Shown: positions 35,359 through 46,242 of the stretch, piece after piece
How the letters are laid out: the number at the start of each line of letters is the position of its first letter
How positions within the stretch are numbered: the first letter of the stretch is position 1
Source of the DNA: Gentiana macrophylla
Taxonomy: Eukaryota; Streptophyta; Magnoliopsida; Gentianales; Gentianaceae
Length of the DNA: 64,000 nucleotides
Direction of reading: 5' to 3'
Assembly (NCBI GenBank): GCA_026214975.1
Contig: JAOBSW010000332.1
Location: 57,410-121,409 of the forward strand
Notes under the pieces: generated by a model
Told to the model about the DNA's origin: nothing
Database searches by the model: none
What the model saw: only the letters and a program-made list of their open reading frames with translations
Position numbers and translations under genes: made by a program

Positions 35359-36843
35359 GTTCATAAGAAGGCAGTTGTGAAGAGGCATGGTAAGGAAGTG
35401 GCCCGGGAGGCGGGGAAGAAGCGTAAAGAGATTGACCCCACCTTAGTTGATCCTAACCAGGGTGTGAGTATTCGTGAGCAACCCCCTAGAGCCACCCAAA
35501 CTAGGGCAACCTTACGAGATGAGCCAACCTCGGAATCTGAGACGGATGATGATGTGCCTTTAGTACGAATGCCGAGAGTTCAGAAAGGTGGAGGTTCGTC
35601 TAGGGCTGAGGAGACTGTCGATGCTACCCGGGAAGAGGAGCCAGTGGTACCTAGGGCAGCCCCTCCTAGGAAGAAGTCTAAAACCGTTGCCCCGATGCCA
35701 TTGCCTCGTCGTTTCGTGAACCCTAGAGCTCATGAAGTCTATACCAAACACTATTTTTCGAGAAACATGTTGGTTGAGAGGGCTATTTTGGAGGCGAAGG
35801 TCGATCCGGGGTTCGTTAAGTTGCTTAAGGATAGGAAATGGGAAGCCTTGATGACAATCCCGACTACCCCGGTGAATAGCTCCCTAGTTCGGGAATTTTA
35901 TGCAAGCTGTTCGGAAACCGACTTGGGACAAAGGTAGTCGTGGTTCGAGGGTGGAAGTTCCTTTACACGGAGGTGATTAATCGGAAATACAACTTAGCGG
36001 CTTTCGAGGTCGGGACTATAAGGAGGAGATGGTGCATGCAGCGGAGTTTGGGGGCAGGATCCTTTGGAGGAGTTGAGATTGAGAGTTTGCCCGGATGTGG
36101 CACGGACGTTGAGACCGGGGAGGGACCGGAAGGAATTGGTTACCACGACTGGACGGAGGATTGGAAGGTCCAGTGTCGATTCATTCAGAATCGGTTGTTG
36201 CCTAAGAACAACTTGACACATTTTCATATAGGTGACCTGGGAGTGTTGTATGCGTTGACATTTGGTTTGAATGTGGATGTGGGACGTGCTTTGTATGACG
36301 AGATCTCGATCAATCAGAAGGTTTATACACGGAGCTTGATCATCCCTCATTTGATCCACAGTTTGTGTCTCGATGCCGGTGTGCCTGAGTTTGGGGCGGA
36401 TCATAAACCGAAGAACCCTAGGCCTATACAAAGGGAAAAGAGTAAGCCTCGGGACATTTCGAGCGGAGGCACCTCAGAGCCTGGTTCATCTTCGGTCCCG
36501 CCTCGGCGTCTACACTTCCTACCTTATCTCCCGCAGATTAGGATGCGGTTGAGCTTGGCCAACAGCGATTTACGGGAGTGGATGGGTGATATTCGGGATC
36601 ACGCAGAACAACATTTTGACGATTACGAAGTGTTTCAATGAGAACCGGAAACCAAGGGATGACCGGATCTTCGCTCCGAGCACCGTTGATTATCTTTATT
36701 CTGACGAGATTGAGCAGGCCATTGCCGATGTCCTTCACGAGTCTGAGTCTTCTGACGAGGAGCAGCCTGATTCGGCAGCTGGAGCTACGTCACCACCTTC
36801 TGATCCTCCGGCTGATGATACTCCGGCTCCGGGGCAATCTTGA
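35359..36843 (+). pseudogene. Third ORF of element A: plant-transposon-domain protein in the env-like position (two frameshifts)
   Basis: ATG 35359 opens MVHKKAVVKRHGKEVAREAG, a basic then acidic, disordered N-terminal part with a nuclear-signal-like PPRKKSKT. A folded part follows: KWEALMTIPTTPVNSSLVREF, then in the next frame VVVRGWKFLYTEVINRKYNL and NLTHFHIGDLGVLYALTFGL, and SLIIPHLIHSLCLDAGVP. This pattern matches the putative plant transposon protein domain often found as an extra ORF in Athila/Tat-type elements. Frame changes near 35925 and 36600 cancel out, and the original frame ends at TGA 36841-36843 after an acidic, Pro-rich tail. The repaired length would be about 494 residues. 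I see no signal peptide or membrane helix, so it does not look like an envelope protein. B and C lack it. Confidence 0.72.
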
Positions 36844-37248
36844 CTTTCTTTGTCCATTTTTTTTCGATTTGATTTGCCCTAGATACCTTCATTTGTGTGG
36901 TTTTACTACTTTTTCCTCTTATATGGTTCATTGTAATTTTTGATGTTGCTACTATTTATTCTTTCGATGGATCATGTAAGCCATAAGGCACCCGTACTTT
37001 CATTTCGATTTAGTTTATACTTTTTGGTTGTATTGGATGCTTTATCTGTTGTTAGTCCTTGAATTTGCTATATCTTTTCATGTTGGTATGACTCCCCGTT
37101 TTCCCCGAGATGGTTCCATGTTGTCTAAGACGTGCAGGTATCTACATTGTCTGGTTACGCATTCTTGATATCATTATGAAGGCTCCGGCCAACGATTCGA
37201 GTTTCGATTTAAATCAGCTAAGTCTTTTCCTTTTTCTTTCGTTTTGCA
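36844..37248 (+). other. 3' untranslated region after the third ORF
   Basis: About 400 bp of T-rich DNA with no ORF of note. The stretch 37128-37248 resembles element B around 41420-41600 in its final part (TTTTCTTTCGTTTTGCACAA), so the common 3' zone of the family begins here. Confidence 0.6.
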
Positions 37249-37289
37249 CAACATGAGGACATGTTGATTTTTACGTGTGGGGGAGGGGA
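37249..37289 (+). promoter_or_regulatory. Internal polypurine tract with AGGA-loop hairpin, element A
   Basis: CAACATG-AGGA-CATGTTG (37249-37266, perfect 7-bp stem) is followed by GTGTGGGGGAGGGGA (37275-37289). It lies about 1.03 kb upstream of the terminal tract. B has an 8-bp stem version at 41401-41420, and C one with a single mismatch at 60101-60118. Confidence 0.7.
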
Positions 37290-38281
37290 ATGTTTCGATA
37301 TGTATCTACACATTTGTTTATTTCGTAATGTTTCTATGCAAATGAGCTAAAATTTTTGAAATTTTCCGACACTGTTGCTTTTGTTTTGTCCCGAGTAGGC
37401 AATACATGTTAATGTTCTTTGTTTTCGATAGTCATCTATGCTATGTATCATATATTTGGTAAGTTAGATGTTTCACCTGACACTATTTTTCACGAGCCAT
37501 AGTAAATGATGAGCTAATTTATAAAGCTATACCCCTTTTGGATTAGTAGTTTTTGATTATCTCGTAAGTCATGTGCTTAGTGCTACGTATATATCGTGAG
37601 ATTTATGATAGTTTGTATTTAGATCCGAAGTATGATGTACTGTGAATATCTAAGGTTTGAATGTGATAAGTACACGTAGCTATTGTCAAGTGAAAAAGTT
37701 GAATTAATATGAAATTATTCGGGTGTGTCGAAAGCTAGTCGATGATTTGAGTGAGATGGGGTATACCACGTATGTCCTATACCACTATGATGACTAAAGC
37801 TCACGACGATCGAGGAAGAAGCGCCTTATGATTGGAGTAAGGTAGGGTATTATCTCAAAATGTCCTATTCGCTATGACAGGGCAAAGAGCTCATTCGATG
37901 TGTGTTTTAAGTGAAAAGTTAAATCAACTGATAAAGTGTTATGAAATGTATATAAGACTAAGTTATCGTCTATCTTATCCCCAGTATAAACTGATAGATA
38001 TGCTGTAGGGATTATCCTCTGAGTATTTCAGAAAGGCCCTAGATATATTCGATCATTCTCTTCGGGATATATCACGTTTGTAGGGTGCATCTTATGAGTG
38101 TCCTTTATTACTAGTCTACAAGGGGTATTAGCTAGTTTTGCTTTGAGTTTCGAGTTTGGATATAGTGGAAGTTTATTATGGCTATGCACGCTACTAAGGG
38201 TGAACTTCTCGATTTATTGGATATGTGTTATGCACGTTTAGATGCCTGTTCTTTTCTCGAGCCTAACTTTTGTTTTGTTTT
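37290..38281 (+). other. Conserved non-coding zone between the two polypurine tracts, element A
   Basis: About 1 kb without ORFs that is recognisably shared with B (40397-41380) and C (59121-60080), despite being non-coding. It contains the twin hairpins at 37758-37777 and 37843-37867, the segment TATCTTATCCCCAGTATAAAC (written here only as position 37971-37991), and CTACAAGG-type text near the LTR end. Conservation without coding suggests an RNA or replication role. Confidence 0.65.
37758..37867 (+). promoter_or_regulatory. Twin stem-loops (GGGGTATA..TATGTCC and TAGGGTAT..ATGTCCTA), element A
   Basis: Two tandem, diverged modules about 85 bp apart. Module 1 pairs 37758-37765 with 37771-37777. 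Module 2 pairs 37843-37850 with 37860-37867 (8 bp including two G-U pairs). Each is followed by text like CTATGA. The same pair occurs in B and C. Confidence 0.6.
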
Positions 38282-38316
38282 GCTCGGGACGAGCAAAAGC
38301 TTAAGTGTGGGGGAGT
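38282..38316 (+). promoter_or_regulatory. Terminal polypurine tract with GCTCG-GGA-CGAGC hairpin, element A
   Basis: The hairpin 38282-38294 is followed by AAGTGTGGGGGAGT (38303-38316) directly before the LTR start TGTTAAGGG. B and C have the mirror-image arrangement on the minus strand. Confidence 0.88.
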
Positions 38317-38390
38317 TGTTAAGGGTGAATTTATACGATTTATAACGCTATATTCTATGATATTTTTCCCCGTAATTGTACTAAAATTGT
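38317..38390 (+). mobile_element. First 74 bp of a 3' LTR, truncated
   Basis: It starts TGTTAAGGGTG like the 5' LTR of A and the LTR of B. Identity to 25459-25532 is only about 75 per cent by eye, whereas the right LTR piece (46732-47988) matches the 5' LTR much better. It ends around CTAAAATTG, where minus-strand gag sequence begins. Confidence 0.82.
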
Positions 38391-38571
38391 TGGAGATGTC
38401 GTGAGAGTAGCCAGCTGCTGTTTCAGCATGGCGATTTCATTTTGCATTTTCACCTCCTCAATCTTAGGAGGAGGAGGTGGTGCCTGAACAGCTTGAAAGG
38501 AGGGGGCATAATTATATTTGGCAATGTCTTCGAACAATGCCCACCCTTCTTGAGGCGTTTTCCTCAGGCGT
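38391..38571 (-). pseudogene. gag: gag fragment of another element (D)
   Basis: The minus strand encodes EDIAKYNYAPSFQAVQAPPP and EIAMLKQQLATLTTS, homologous to the A gag segment around 28420-28560. It directly abuts the 3' end of the LTR of B with no primer site or leader between. I read it as the target gene into which B inserted, with the rest of D lost. The five bases next to the LTR are GGCGT; the partner copy is missing, so the duplication cannot be tested. Confidence 0.8.
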
Positions 38572-40362
38572 TGTCCCGGATTTTATCAATACAAAACAAC
38601 AAGTAATAAACCGGTTAACCTCAAGTGCAAGGATCGTAGTATGGAGGCTAATGCCGGGTCGATCTTACGGGAACCGGCGAATGTGAATCCTAGTTTTTGC
38701 TTTAAACTAACTATTGTCACGAATCTAACCTAACGAACATCTAACCTAAACAAATATGCGAGAAAAGTAAACTGACAGCAGATTGCTCCAATGCTAGGCA
38801 AGATTGAAAGCGATAAAACTAAACTAAAGTGCGAGAAAAGTAAACTAAAGCTAAACAATTCAAGTTTTAAGGATTAAATCAAATTATAACGAACGAACAA
38901 GCAATTGATCCACCTATCCTATCAACATTCAATTCTAATTCGGATTAATTCGTGATCTCTACTCAAGTCGTGATTCACCTAATCAAAGGCATAAACTCCT
39001 ACTCTCGTAGACGAGTTCGTTTTCTAATCTTTTATCTTTCGATGTTAAAGATTACGTCTTTCTAACCTAGGCGTGAAATCTTTCAATTTCTAATCTAGAG
39101 ATTCAATCTAATAACTTTCGTTTTATTTAGATCAAAGATCCAATCTTCTATCATGGTGATCTAACATTAACATGACTCTCATCAAGTTAAAACAATCATA
39201 AAAGCAACGATCTTTCGATGTAATTGCAATAAAACATACAAAACATGATAAAAGAAACGAACTTGAAATAGATACTCACAGATTAATCACGAATCAAAAC
39301 TGAATTGTTGAAGGAAGGCTTCACAACGCTTGTTCAAAGAGGGTTTAGCCTCTTAGCATCTTCTTGACAACTCGAATTGATGAATAAAAGTACATGAAAT
39401 TATCTAATCTAATCTAGAAGTTTAAGTGCATAAAACTAGAGAAAAACTGAAGGAAAAACGCAGCCAAGCTGCCCCTAGGGTTTAGGGTTCGAAATTATAT
39501 GATTAGGGTGAAAGAAATCCGCTGCTTATATAGAGTTTCAATGTCGGGTTGCTCTGATAACCGCTCCGGACGCCCGTTTGAAGATTCCGGACGCTCGTCC
39601 ACTATTTTCAGCAACAGCATCCAAACTTGTAACGCTCATATCTCGGGCCTCGTAAGTCGGAATGGAGTGATTCAAAATCCTGTAGAATCCTCTCTTCAAG
39701 CCCTACAACTCTTCTCTTGAGGTCCAGAGTCAAATCGGTTGTTATCATATCGAGAACTGCGTTGGAAGTTCAGCGCTACCGGAATCTGATTTTCTTCCTC
39801 GACGGGCGCTCGTCCACAAGGTCGGACGCTTCGTTTGCTTCTACGGACGGAGGATAGACGCTCGTTCATCATGCGTCTGAACTCTACGATCCAATTCAAA
39901 CTTACGACGCTGGTTCAATATAGTGGGCGCCGTCCATTCCTGGACGGGACATGGGACGAACGTCCAAACCTTCTTTGAAACCGATTTCTTGATAATTATC
40001 TTATTTCTTCCATCTTTATCTTCTTTACCTCATCTCTATTTCTTCAAGATTATTTCAAACAACTTCAACTTCGATTTTAACTCTTCCAACTCCTTTTCCA
40101 AGTCGAAAATATGTATCTACACACATCGAAAACATACCAAAACGTAACATGATTCCAAAATAATATAAAATCACCAAATAAACATTTAAATTGATATGTT
40201 TTCATATTTAATCATTAAAAACCTCATTTTGCAAATAAACTAATCAAAATCTTACTTGCTTAATAAATCATTTAAACACTCATTTTCTATGCAAATTATA
40301 CAAATACGGAGGAAATCATTATCAAATATAACGTTAAAAACCGTATAAAAATACCCTTAACA
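38572..40362 (-). mobile_element. 3' LTR of element B
   Basis: 1791 bp. In sense it starts TGTTAAGGGTATTTTTATAC (40362) and ends ATCCGGGACA (38572). The TATA (TCTATATAAGC in sense) is at about 39524-39534, with a telobox-like AAACCCTA run at about 39476-39490 on the transcript side, followed by a GCAGC-TTG-GCTGC hairpin. GGACG/CGTCC palindromes occupy 39560-39965 on the upstream side. The LTR end nearest the primer site resembles that of A. Confidence 0.93.
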
Positions 40363-40396
40363 ACTCCCCCACACTTAAACTTTGCTCGTCCCGAGC
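40363..40396 (-). promoter_or_regulatory. Terminal polypurine tract and hairpin, element B
   Basis: In sense, GCTCG-GGA-CGAGC (40396-40384), then AAGTGTGGGGGAGT (40376-40363), then the LTR. Confidence 0.88.
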
Positions 40397-41380
40397 AAAA
40401 CAAAACAAGATAAAGGCTCGGAAGGAATATAGACATCTCAACACATATACCACATGGTCAATAAATTAGAAGTTCACCGTCGTGTGTGTGCATAGCCATA
40501 GAAAACTTCCACTAAATCCAAACTTGAGGAACTCAAAGTAAAACTAGTTAATACCCCCTCATAGAATAGTAATAAATGACACTCATAAGGTGCACCCTAC
40601 AAACGTGACATATCCCGAAAAGAATGATCGAATATATCTAGGGCCTTTCTGAAATACTCAGAGGATACTCCCTACAGCATATCTATCAGTTTATACTGGG
40701 GATAAGATTAACGAAAACTAAGCCTTATATTCAATTTCGTACCGATTCTTTAGTTGATTTAACTATTTCACTTTAAACACACATTAGAAGAAGCTATTGC
40801 CCTCATAGCAGAATAGGACATTTCGAGATAATACCCTACCTTACTCCAATCATAAGGCAGCTTTTTCTAACTGTCGTGAGCTTTTAGTCATCATAGTGGA
40901 ATAGGACATACGTGGTATACCCTACCTCACTCAAATCATCGACTAGCTTTCGACACACACATTGTATTCATTTAATTCAACTTCTTCAATTTGACAATAG
41001 CTACGTGTTACTTATCACATTCAAACGTCTAGATATTCACAGTATATCATACTTCGGAACTAAATACAAACTATCATAAATCCCAAGATATATACGTAGC
41101 ACTAAGCACATGACTTATAAGAAAATCAAAAACTACTAATCCAAAACGGGGTATAACTTTATAAAAATAGCTCATCATTCACTATGGCTCGTGAAAAATA
41201 GATCAGGTGAAACAACTAACTTATCAAACATATGACATAAAGCATCGATGAATATAACAAACCAAACAAAAACATGCATTGCTCACTCGAGACAAAACAA
41301 AAATTTCAAAAATTCAGCTCATTTAGCATAGAAAATAATATCATGTAATAAGCAAATGGTAGATACATAGTCGACCATTC
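40397..41380 (-). other. Conserved non-coding zone between polypurine tracts, element B
   Basis: No ORFs. In the plus-strand view, hairpins TAGGACAT..ATACCCTA (40814-40838) and TAGGACATA-CGTGG-TATACCCTA (40902-40924) are the counterparts of the twin hairpins of A. In sense the second is a 9-bp stem with two G-U pairs and a 5-nt loop. Text such as CAGTTTATACTGGGGATAAG (40690-40709) is shared with A and C. Confidence 0.65.
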
Positions 41381-41420
41381 CCCTTCCCCACACTTAAATG
41401 ACAACATGTCCTCATGTTGT
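41381..41420 (-). promoter_or_regulatory. Internal polypurine tract with AGGA-loop hairpin, element B
   Basis: In sense, ACAACATG-AGGA-CATGTTGT (41420-41401, perfect 8-bp stem) is followed by a purine run AAGTGTGGGGAAGGGG. Confidence 0.72.
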
Positions 41421-41886
41421 GCAGAATAAAAGAAAAAGAAAACTTAGGCGATTGTCGATTACGAAAAATGGCAAGTCCGGAAGTGGTCGCGATCGAGATC
41501 CAAAATGCTTGATGAAAGCAGTGGTGTGGACCATCCACGGAAAGCGATATCATCTCGAAACTCACAATTGCTATCGCAAGTATCCTGCATACATGAAAAA
41601 CAACACAAAACGTACCTCGGGGGATAGGGGGGAATTATATCATATGAAACACAAGAGATAATCGTATTAGATGGAAAAATCATCGTCCAAGGAGAAGTGC
41701 AGAGCATCCAACCGTCAACTACAAATACAGGTGATTCACAAAATACCCTAACTAGACTAAAACTAAACTAAGACACACAAAAGAATAACAAAAGAAAATA
41801 AACAAAAGAAAAACAGATATCTAGGGTGCCCCTGGTGGCGCTTTTTGGTTATTGTCGTTAGCTCGACACATTTGAAGCTCACTGGA
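41421..41886 (-). other. Untranslated region after pol, element B
   Basis: About 460 bp. In sense it opens with GCGCCACCAGGGGCACCCTAG (41841-41821), a decayed version of the post-pol hairpin of A and C. It has no room for, and no trace of, the small ORF or third ORF present in A. A stretch around 41570-41600 is shared with C (60280-60300). Confidence 0.6.
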
Positions 41887-43424
41887 TCAAAGCCATTTAA
41901 CCTTTACGCGACCACTACCTGCGTGTAAGCTCGAATCGATGAGCGTGGCGCGAAGCAACGAACACATGGGGTTAAATCTTTGAAAGCTCTCCATACCTTT
42001 TAAGTTTCCCATGGTTGCATTCTTTCTTCTCCGGTTCCTCTCGATGACGTTTAAGTTGTCGCTCCTTTCAAACTCTTCCATATCGGCACTACCGCTAGAA
42101 CATCTTGATTTAACACAACCGTCATCCCCGGAAAACAAATCGGGTGAAAACTCGTCAAAGTGGTTGACTTCGGAAGTCCCACACCCGAGGATTTGAGGAA
42201 TTTAACAATCAAAGGCTTTTCTTTATGTTCACCTATATAGTGCTTGCACCTCTGACCATTAACTCGGAACGGTTGATCACCATAACCGCGCTAGATTCTA
42301 GAACGCCCCAGGAATGACTTGGAGAATCTCAAAGGACCGGACCAACGTGTTCTCAACTTCCCAGAAACAAATGCAACCTGGAATTGTAGAGTAACACTTG
42401 CTCACCGACCTTGAATTCTCTCTTCTTTATCTTGGCATCGTGGAGGAGTTTCATCTTCTCCTTACTAATCTGGCGCTTTTCGTAAGCTTGGAGTCCGAAT
42501 TCATCCGGCTCATGCAAGCTACTGCGGCGGTGTTTGCCACGAGATTGGGAATCGAAGTTAAGAAACCGTAGAGCAAAAGACGCATACGTGCTCTAGCTCG
42601 ATGAGCGGATGACATGGTTTCCGTAGACCATTTGATATGGCGATGTACCATAGGGTCTTATAGGCGATCCTATATGCCCAAAGTACATCGTCCAACCGGA
42701 CTCAGTCTTTTCTATGACTATTCACCGTCTTCTCCAGATTTTCTTAAGACTCGTTGCTTCGCTCAACGACCACTAGTCATCGGATGATATGGTGTGCCGA
42801 TTTTATGGTGAACACCATACTTCTCGAGTACTTTCTCCAAGGGTCGGTTACAAAAGTGTGTCCTTCATCACTTATCAAGGCACGTGGACATCCAAACCTC
42901 ACAAAGATATTCTTCTTAAGGAATTTCATGACCGTTTTATGATCATTGTGAGGAGTGGCTATTGCCTCCACCCATTTGAAACATAGTCAACGCGAGACTA
43001 AGATGTATTTGTTGCCACAAGATGATGGGAATGGTCCCATAAAATCGATGCCCCAAACATCAAAGACTTAGCATTCAAGGATGGGTTTCAAAGGCATGTC
43101 AAATCGCCTTGTCAAAGCTCCGGTTCTTTGACAACGATCACAAGCTTTCTGAAAGCTTACGTGTCTTTAAAGATCGTTGGCCAATAAAACCGGATTGAAA
43201 GATCTTCATGGCTGTTTTCCAAGGACCAAAGTGACCACTGTGGGTCCACTATGGCATTGCTCGATTATATCGCGTTGCTCAGATTCGGGAACACACCTCC
43301 TCAAAGAAACCATCTTTGCAAATCTTGAAAAGGTAAGGTTCATCCCAAAGCGAAATATTTCATATCGAGAGAAGAACTTCTTCTTCTCTTGATAAGACAT
43401 TTCGAGGATCAAGGTATTTGGCAT
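41887..43424 (-). pseudogene. Integrase and pol tail of element B (broken)
   Basis: The zinc-finger segment 43424-43206 has [20 protein letters not shown]. The core piece 42971-42777 has [32 protein letters not shown] (the second catalytic Asp) and SAHHIIR. The first Asp region near 43050-43020 and the Glu near 42770 lie in other frames. The acidic tail is degraded at 42138-41887. Many frameshifts; not functional as read. Confidence 0.88.
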
Positions 43425-43960
43425 GAAGGTAGTTCACAATGGAGGAGTACCAAGGAACATCGGAGAACGGCCATCGATCAACATGATGTTTTCTAGAGGA
43501 AAGTAAAGATCTATATCATCCGGTTCATTCTTTTCCTCATTTAACATCCTAGACACATGATCCGCTACTACATTCTCAACGCGCCTTCTTGTCTTTGATT
43601 TGAACGTCAAACTCTTGTAGAAGTCGGTATCCAACGCAAAGAGGCGCGGTTTAGCATCCTTTTAGTCATCGATACCGCAAAGCGGCGTGATCGATCCACC
43701 ACGATCACTTGAGCACCTAACAAGTAACTACGGAACTTGTCCATAGCAAACACTACGCCAATAATTCCTTTTGGTAGTCGTATAGTTAACTTGCGAAGGA
43801 TTCAACGTGTGGTTGGCGTAATAGATAGGTGGAACTTTCCTTCGATTCGTTGTCCCAAGACCGCACCAACAAGATAGTTGGATGCATCGCATATAAGCTC
43901 AAAGGCAAGTTCGATCGGTGAAATAAAATGGAGCAGAGATCGAGGCGATTTTTGAGCTCC
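43425..43960 (-). pseudogene. RNase H and spacer of element B (broken)
   Basis: Pieces include [19 protein letters not shown] and [20 protein letters not shown] (43634-43434), homologous to A 32020-32150. The upstream part is frame-shifted: HAALR-equivalent DNA is visible near 43690-43670 and the LICDAS-type catalytic segment near 43895. Confidence 0.82.
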
Positions 43961-45486
43961 TCAAACGGCGTGCTTGCAACTATCATCAAAATCAAAAGTA
44001 ACGTCTTCTTTTAGTAAGGTAGACAGGGGCTTGGCGATCCTTGAAAAGTCCTGGATGAACCTCCTATAGAAGCCGACATGTCCGAGAAAACCTCGGACTT
44101 CCCGAACATTCTTAGGATAACTCATCTTCTCAATAGCTTCTACCTTGGCCCTATCTACTTCTATACCCTTGGCGGACACCTTGTGGCCAAGGACTATGCC
44201 TTCATCTACCATGAAATGACATTTTTCCCAGTTAAGCACTAAGTCCTTTTCCACACATCTAGACAACACCTGATCAAGATTATCGAGGCAATCATCGAAG
44301 GATTGACCAAAGACCGAGAAATCATCCATAAAAATCTCCATGCACTTTTCAACTAGCCCGTCAAAGATTGCCATCATACACCTTTGAAAGGTGGTGGGGC
44401 ATTACAGAGACCAAATGGCATCCGCTCAGTGGCGAATGTCCCATAAGGGCAAGTGAAAGTGGTCTTCTCTTGGTCAACAGGATCGATGGGTATCTGGAAG
44501 TATCCTGAATATCCATCCAGGAAGCAGTAGAATGCGTGCCCTGCTAGACGCTCAAGCATTTGATCGATGAATGGAAGGGGGAAATGATCTTTCAGTGTGA
44601 CCTCATTGAGCTTTCTATAATCGATACATACTCTGTATCCCGTAACGAGCCTCAATGCTATCTCCTCTCCCTTCTCATTCTTCTCAATAGTAATTCCCCC
44701 TTTTTTGGGGACTACCTGAGTCGGGGACACCCACTCACTATCAGCAATGGCGTATATGATACCCATATCTAGAAGCTTAATGATTTCCTTCTTGACTACT
44801 TCTTGCATGTGAGGGTTGAGCCTTCTCTGGGGCTGTCTTACACATTTAGCACCCTCACTAGTCTTGATCTTGTGCATGCAGATGTCAGGAGATATTCCTT
44901 TGATATCTCCCACTTGCCAACCAAAGGCTTTCTCATTTTTGCGCAAGACGCTTAACAATTTAAGCTCTTCTATACGAGATAGCTTGGCAGAGATGATCAA
45001 AGGAAGCTTGTCACCTTCTCTTAAAAACACATACTTAAGATGTTTAGGCAACGGCTTCAGTACCAAATCTACAGGAGGATCCTCTAGACTTGATTTAAGA
45101 TCTCCACTCTTCAACTCAACATCGTTGAGCTTACTTAGTGGTCCTACTGCCAAGGCTTCTTCTCTTAGCTCATCCTCAAAATCAGCTGCTAACTGGTCTA
45201 GATTAACCATACCATGACTATTCAGATTATCGATCAATCGCTCATATTCCGCTTCCACAACCTTGACTTGCTCGTCCATACAGTCATTGAAGTCATTAAA
45301 TGACTCCTCAATAGAAAAGCCGGTTGGAGAACCAGAGGGTACTTGAATGGATTTAGAGACACTATAGCTCACCTCTTGGTCACCAACTCGAATAGTTACT
45401 TGCCCACCATCACAATCGATGAGGGCCCTAGCTGTGGATAGGAAAGGTCTCCCAAGAATCAGGGGGACTTTCTCATCTTTTCCCAT
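43961..45486 (-). pseudogene. Reverse transcriptase of element B (two long open pieces, FMDD intact)
   Basis: The ORF 45486-44374 (370 codons) holds the end of protease (VPLILGRPFLSTARALIDCD), the linker, and RT fingers and palm: MGIIYAIADSEWVSPTQVVP, YRKLNEVTLKDHFPLPFIDQ, FYCFLDGYSGYFQIPI and MPFGLCNAP. The second piece 44377-43961 has IFMDDFSVFG with both catalytic Asp codons (44326-44321) intact, then VLSRCVEKDLVLNWEKCHFM and GFLGHVGFYRRFIQDFS. A single frame change near 44375 separates them (a CCACC-type repeat, PPPFKGV). This is the best preserved RT in the window. Confidence 0.93.
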
Positions 45487-46242
45487 ATCTAAGACGTACC
45501 AATCAACAGGAAAGGTAAATCTATCGATCTGGACTAAAATGTCTTTCAGAATCCCTGAAGCTTTCTTAGAAGATCTATCGGCGAACCTGAAGGTTCATGG
45601 AAGTGGGTTCTAAGACTTTGTAAACCCAGTTTTGCTCACACATACAGACAATGGCATCGGTGATGGATGCACCCAAGTCACATAAAGAATTTGGAAAGAC
45701 TAAGCCTCCCATCCTGCAATGTGAGCACGAATTTTCCGGGGTCACTCTCTTTGATTGGTAAGTCCGGATAATTGATCATTGAACAATCCTCACCAATTGC
45801 TCGATCCATTTTCGCTAACTTCTTCTTGAAGAAACAACATCCTTGATGAATTTAGTATACTTAGGCATTTCAACCAAAACTTACGAGTGGAAGATTAACT
45901 GAGTATTTTTAGCAGATTAAGCACCTTTCCGCATACTTTATCTTCATGCAATGGGATGTTGCTCTTTCTCGGTGGAAATGGAAGCTTTTTCAAATCATCC
46001 TCGGAAAATACTTTCTTCGAGGACGAACTAACTGCTTTGTCTTCCACATCTTTCCACCTCACCGTCTTATCATTCTTTTTATTAGTCAGAGGATCAGCCA
46101 CCTGGCGATCATTTGATTCATCACTCCTCAGGGGATCAGCCACCTGAGGATTCTTAATTGATTCTTCATTCCTCAAGGGATCAGCCACTCGAGGAATCTC
46201 AATTCTTTCACCTATCGGGGATCGGCCACTGATGTCTTTCAA
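45487..46242 (-). pseudogene. gag-pol linker and protease start of element B
   Basis: The linker 46242-45895 carries three tandem repeats of about 14 residues (RVADPLRNEES, QVADPLRSDES, QVADPLTNKKN), then TVRWKDVEDKAVSSSSKKVF and LKKLPFPPRKSNIPL. The protease catalytic Asp lies in NSLCDLGASI (codon 45679-45677). Frameshifts separate linker and protease. Confidence 0.82.

Noticed and set aside
35994..36431. 145-codon minus-strand ORF
   Set aside because: Antisense shadow of the third ORF, which has clear domain similarity on the plus strand.
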